Made by a program: the position numbers and the translations under genes. The notes below the pieces were generated by a model that saw only the letters and a list, made by a program, of their open reading frames with translations, was not told the origin of the DNA and did not search any database. Positions 62,801 to 64,000 of a stretch of DNA of 64,000 nt are shown here, one piece after another (positions within the stretch are counted from its first letter, which is position 1; every line of letters starts with the position of its first letter). Origin of the DNA: an uncultured Agromyces sp. (GTDB lineage: Bacteria > Actinomycetota > Actinomycetes > Actinomycetales > Microbacteriaceae); contig CAJXGN010000003.1 in the NCBI GenBank assembly GCA_913053875.1, positions 1-64,000 on the forward strand, given 5' to 3'.

Positions 62801-64000
62801 ACTACGGCGCCGGCGGTGAGCCGAACGGCCCGAACATCGAGTTCAGCGCCACCACGGGCAAGCTGACCGTCTTCCGGTACACGCTCGAGACCCACGTGCT
62901 CGAGGTCGTCGTCGAGGACGCGCCGCTGCAGGGCGTGGGCGCCGAGCGCGCCTTCTGGCTCGACGCCGACACGCTCGCCGTGCCACCGTCGCTGCTCGGC
63001 GGCGCCGACGCGGCCGACCTGGCCTGGACCCTCGAGCACGCGGCCGACGCCGGCCTCGCGGTCGCCGACGGCGCCGTCACGGGCGGCGGCGAGCCGGTCG
63101 TGCTCGAGCTCGATCCCGCCGGCATCGGCGACGAGCTCGCCGCGGCCTTCCCGCACCTCGCCGGCCACGTGGCGCTGCGCCCGGTCGGGCTCGACCGCGC
63201 CGACGTGGCGTCGCTCGTGACCGAGCAGCTGCACGTCGCCCAGCGCGACGGCGACGCGCTCACCGCCTTCACGGGCGTGCAGCTGCCGGGCGTGCTCGAC
63301 GACCTCTACGCCGGCTCCGTGGCATCCGCCCCGCTCGGTGCCGTGGTCGACGGCGACGACGTGACCCTCGCGGTGTGGGCGCCGACGGCGCAGCGGGTCT
63401 CCGCCCAGGTGTGGGACGGGGGCGCCGCGGGTGAGCCGACCCTGGTCGAGGCGACCTTCGACGACGCCACCGGCGTCTGGTCGGCGACCGGAGGGCCCAT
63501 CGCCGTCGGCAGCGAGTACCGCTGGCTGGTCGACGTGTACCAGCCGACCACCGGTGCGATCGAGACCAACTCGGTGACCGACCCGTACTCGGTCGCGCTC
63601 ACCGTGAACTCGGCCCGCACCGTGGTCGTCGACCTCGACGACCCGGCACTCGCGCCCGAGCTGTGGGCCACGACGCCCGCGCCCGTCGTCGAGCGCCAGG
63701 TCGACCGGGCGATCACCGAGCTGCACGTGCGCGACTTCTCGATCACCGACGAGACGGTGCCCGAGGACGAGCGCGGCACCTACCGTGCCTTCACGCGCAA
63801 CAGCGCGGGCGCCGAGCAGCTGCGCGAGCTCGCCGCGGCCGGCATCAACACGGTGCACCTGCTGCCGACGTTCGACATCGCGACCATCGAGGAGCGCCGC
63901 GACCAGCAGGCGACCCCCGACTGCGACCTCGAGTCGTTCGGTCCGGCATCGCCCGAGCAGCAGGCGTGCATCAACGAGATCCGCGACCTCGACGGGTTCA
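59848..64000 (+). CDS. secreted amylase-pullulanase fusion (partial, runs off the window)
   Basis: At least 1384 residues, 3' end missing. A signal peptide (residues 1 to about 33) is followed by an X25-like module with GCPGDWQPEC (Cys 52 and 60). Then comes a complete GH13 alpha-amylase domain (about 150-620) with catalytic D415 (GFRIDTAKH), E449 (FMFGEVYD) and D519 (FLGNHDMG), and a fibronectin-like stretch near 650-745. Two more X25-like modules follow (GCPGDWQPGC at 840, GCPGDWQPDC at 938), then a pullulanase N-domain, a CBM48 near 1160 (DDVTLAVWAPTAQRVSAQVW) and the start of a pullulanase GH13 domain (ITELHVRDFSI, about 1289). It would cut alpha-1,4 and alpha-1,6 bonds of starch or glycogen outside the cell. 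Two MalR-like operators precede it. Confidence 0.9.
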   Translation, partial: MTQRALARRWFAAGITGALAASVLTVLPLAAANSAEGDTFAVVGSLQSELGCPGDWQPECDATELAATDTPGVYAAEFTVPAGTWDYKVAANDNWDASWGLNGGGDNIPLTVAGDTDVRILFDDTAKRVGLELLSTRAGYDEASDAPLVAAPARQPGSAENFYFVMTDRFANGDTTNDTAGIDGDRLDHGFDPTDKGFYHGGDIQGIRDRLDYIEGLGTTAIWFTPSFKNKPVQGEGANASAGYHGYWITDFTQIDPHLGTNAELEALIDEAHARGIKIYFDIITNHTADVISYAEGQYSYVDKATSPYTDASGAEFDPSAVAGSPDFPDLDPATSFPYTPVIAPEEADVKVPAWLNDPTIYHNRGDSTWEGESVTFGDFVGLDDLMTEDPTVVNGFVEVYQDWIDLGIDGFRIDTAKHVNFEFWETWSTEVLDYAHAVGKPDFFMFGEVYDADPAKLAPYIRGTDMNSVLDFTFQQQAVSFAAGNSAGNLQSLFAGDDRYTTPDSSSTALPTFLGNHDMGRVGNFLASTGAALERDELAHELMYLTRGQPVVYYGDEQGFAGAGGDKDARQTLFATQVGEYANQPLVTGENAGSVDRYDTDAPLYEHIAALAALRDAHPALDQGAQVERFVADGQGVYAFSRVDRDERVEYLVAVNNADTDQVVEIPTLTADGAFSVLYGDGAAVTAGADGVASVTVPALGAVVWTADRQVTAPGAAAAIAVDVPSAGAGVTGSAPVAATVADVWQETSFAWRIAGSDEWTPLGTAEDTTPRVFHDTDGLANGTLLEYRAVSTDAAGNRAAASTYASVGNAVSLVVEEEPETGIDLVTIPGDHNSEMGCPGDWQPGCEAAALTERADGVYQGTFEIPAGTWQYKVAINGSWDLNYGANGEPNGPNVFYTTDGGPVTFSFDPRTNVFSSTAEGPIVTLPGDLQSALGCPGDWQPDCMVTFAQDGDGDGVYEFSTDQLPTGNYLVKVAHGLSWDENYGAGGEPNGPNIEFSATTGKLTVFRYTLETHVLEVVVEDAPLQGVGAERAFWLDADTLAVPPSLLGGADAADLAWTLEHAADAGLAVADGAVTGGGEPVVLELDPAGIGDELAAAFPHLAGHVALRPVGLDRADVASLVTEQLHVAQRDGDALTAFTGVQLPGVLDDLYAGSVASAPLGAVVDGDDVTLAVWAPTAQRVSAQVWDGGAAGEPTLVEATFDDATGVWSATGGPIAVGSEYRWLVDVYQPTTGAIETNSVTDPYSVALTVNSARTVVVDLDDPALAPELWATTPAPVVERQVDRAITELHVRDFSITDETVPEDERGTYRAFTRNSAGAEQLRELAAAGINTVHLLPTFDIATIEERRDQQATPDCDLESFGPASPEQQACINEIRDLDGF

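Noticed and set aside
59725..63858. A 1377-codon open frame on the minus strand opposite the amylase-pullulanase gene
   Set aside because: It is the antisense shadow of a high-GC gene: Arg/Val/Gly-rich, no domain motifs, and the plus strand shows full catalytic signatures.

Overview
The window looks like ordinary chromosome from a very GC-rich actinobacterium, most likely the family Microbacteriaceae (Agromyces or a close relative). The reasons are uniformly G/C-ending codons, many GTG starts, -10-only leaderless promoters, a DUF7882 protein, the 32-residue ribosomal protein bS22, an AspS of the archaeal/non-discriminating type, and xylose and maltose-type LacI/ROK regulons. The genus is an inference. 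I saw no insertion sequence, prophage, integrase, CRISPR array or rRNA.

Layout. 0-6 kb: serS, a HAD phosphatase, tRNA-Ser(TGA), an LCP cell-wall ligase, tRNA-Ser(GCT), a methyltransferase and a PQQ-type sugar dehydrogenase lipoprotein. 6-7.9 kb: a two-gene AbiE-like (type IV) toxin-antitoxin module of less extreme base composition. 7.9-11.7 kb: GntR regulator, three SDR genes (the third lacks the catalytic Tyr) and a DUF2238 membrane protein. 11.8-15.8 kb: ROK repressor divergent from xylA-xylB. 16-20.6 kb: VOC protein, topoisomerase IB, small and stress-type proteins. 20.7-27.1 kb: LacI regulator, GH13 glucosidase and a binding-protein ABC importer without its own ATPase. 27.2-29.6 kb: tRNA-Arg(ACG), a DUF998 protein, and hsp20 behind both a CIRCE and a HAIR operator. 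29.9-34.8 kb: MarR, a GMC alcohol oxidase, and an autoregulated Fur-catalase pair. 34.8-40.4 kb: DNA exonuclease, AlkA-type glycosylase, VOC protein, a 961-residue LuxR-type ATPase regulator and a DUF4242 protein. 40.5-43 kb: an orphan PhoB-like DNA-binding protein behind a leaderless 33-codon ORF with a Cys-Cys-Arg-Met-Cys end, upp and tadA. 43-48 kb: amidotransferase, CDF transporter, proC, TrkH/TrkA. 48-53.6 kb: small regulators, bS22, glutaredoxin-like protein, CPA1 antiporter, ClC channel, aspS. 53.8-58.8 kb: phosphatase plus the system II cytochrome c maturation set (TlpA/ResA, CcdA, ResB, CcsB). 58.9-64 kb: a lipoprotein and the first 1384 codons of a secreted amylase-pullulanase that runs off the window.

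How it fits together. The window holds three carbohydrate units, each with recognisable control DNA: xylAB with a ROK operator, the glucosidase/ABC operon with LacI-type palindromes, and the secreted amylase-pullulanase with two MalR-like operators. The extracellular enzyme would make the maltodextrins that an importer such as the one at 23.6-27.1 kb could take up. Stress control is prominent: CIRCE plus HAIR, Fur-catalase, and probable cysteine attenuation.

The strongest non-gene signals are four. First, about fifteen genes have a -10 hexamer exactly 6-8 nt before the start codon (leaderless transcripts). Second, the octamer CGGATGCC/GGCATCCG is strikingly over-represented on both strands. 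Third, there is a set of long-armed intergenic inverted repeats, two of which are clearly related in sequence. Fourth, there is the Cys-codon leader at 41.4-41.5 kb. All positions were read by eye; no database search or folding program was available.
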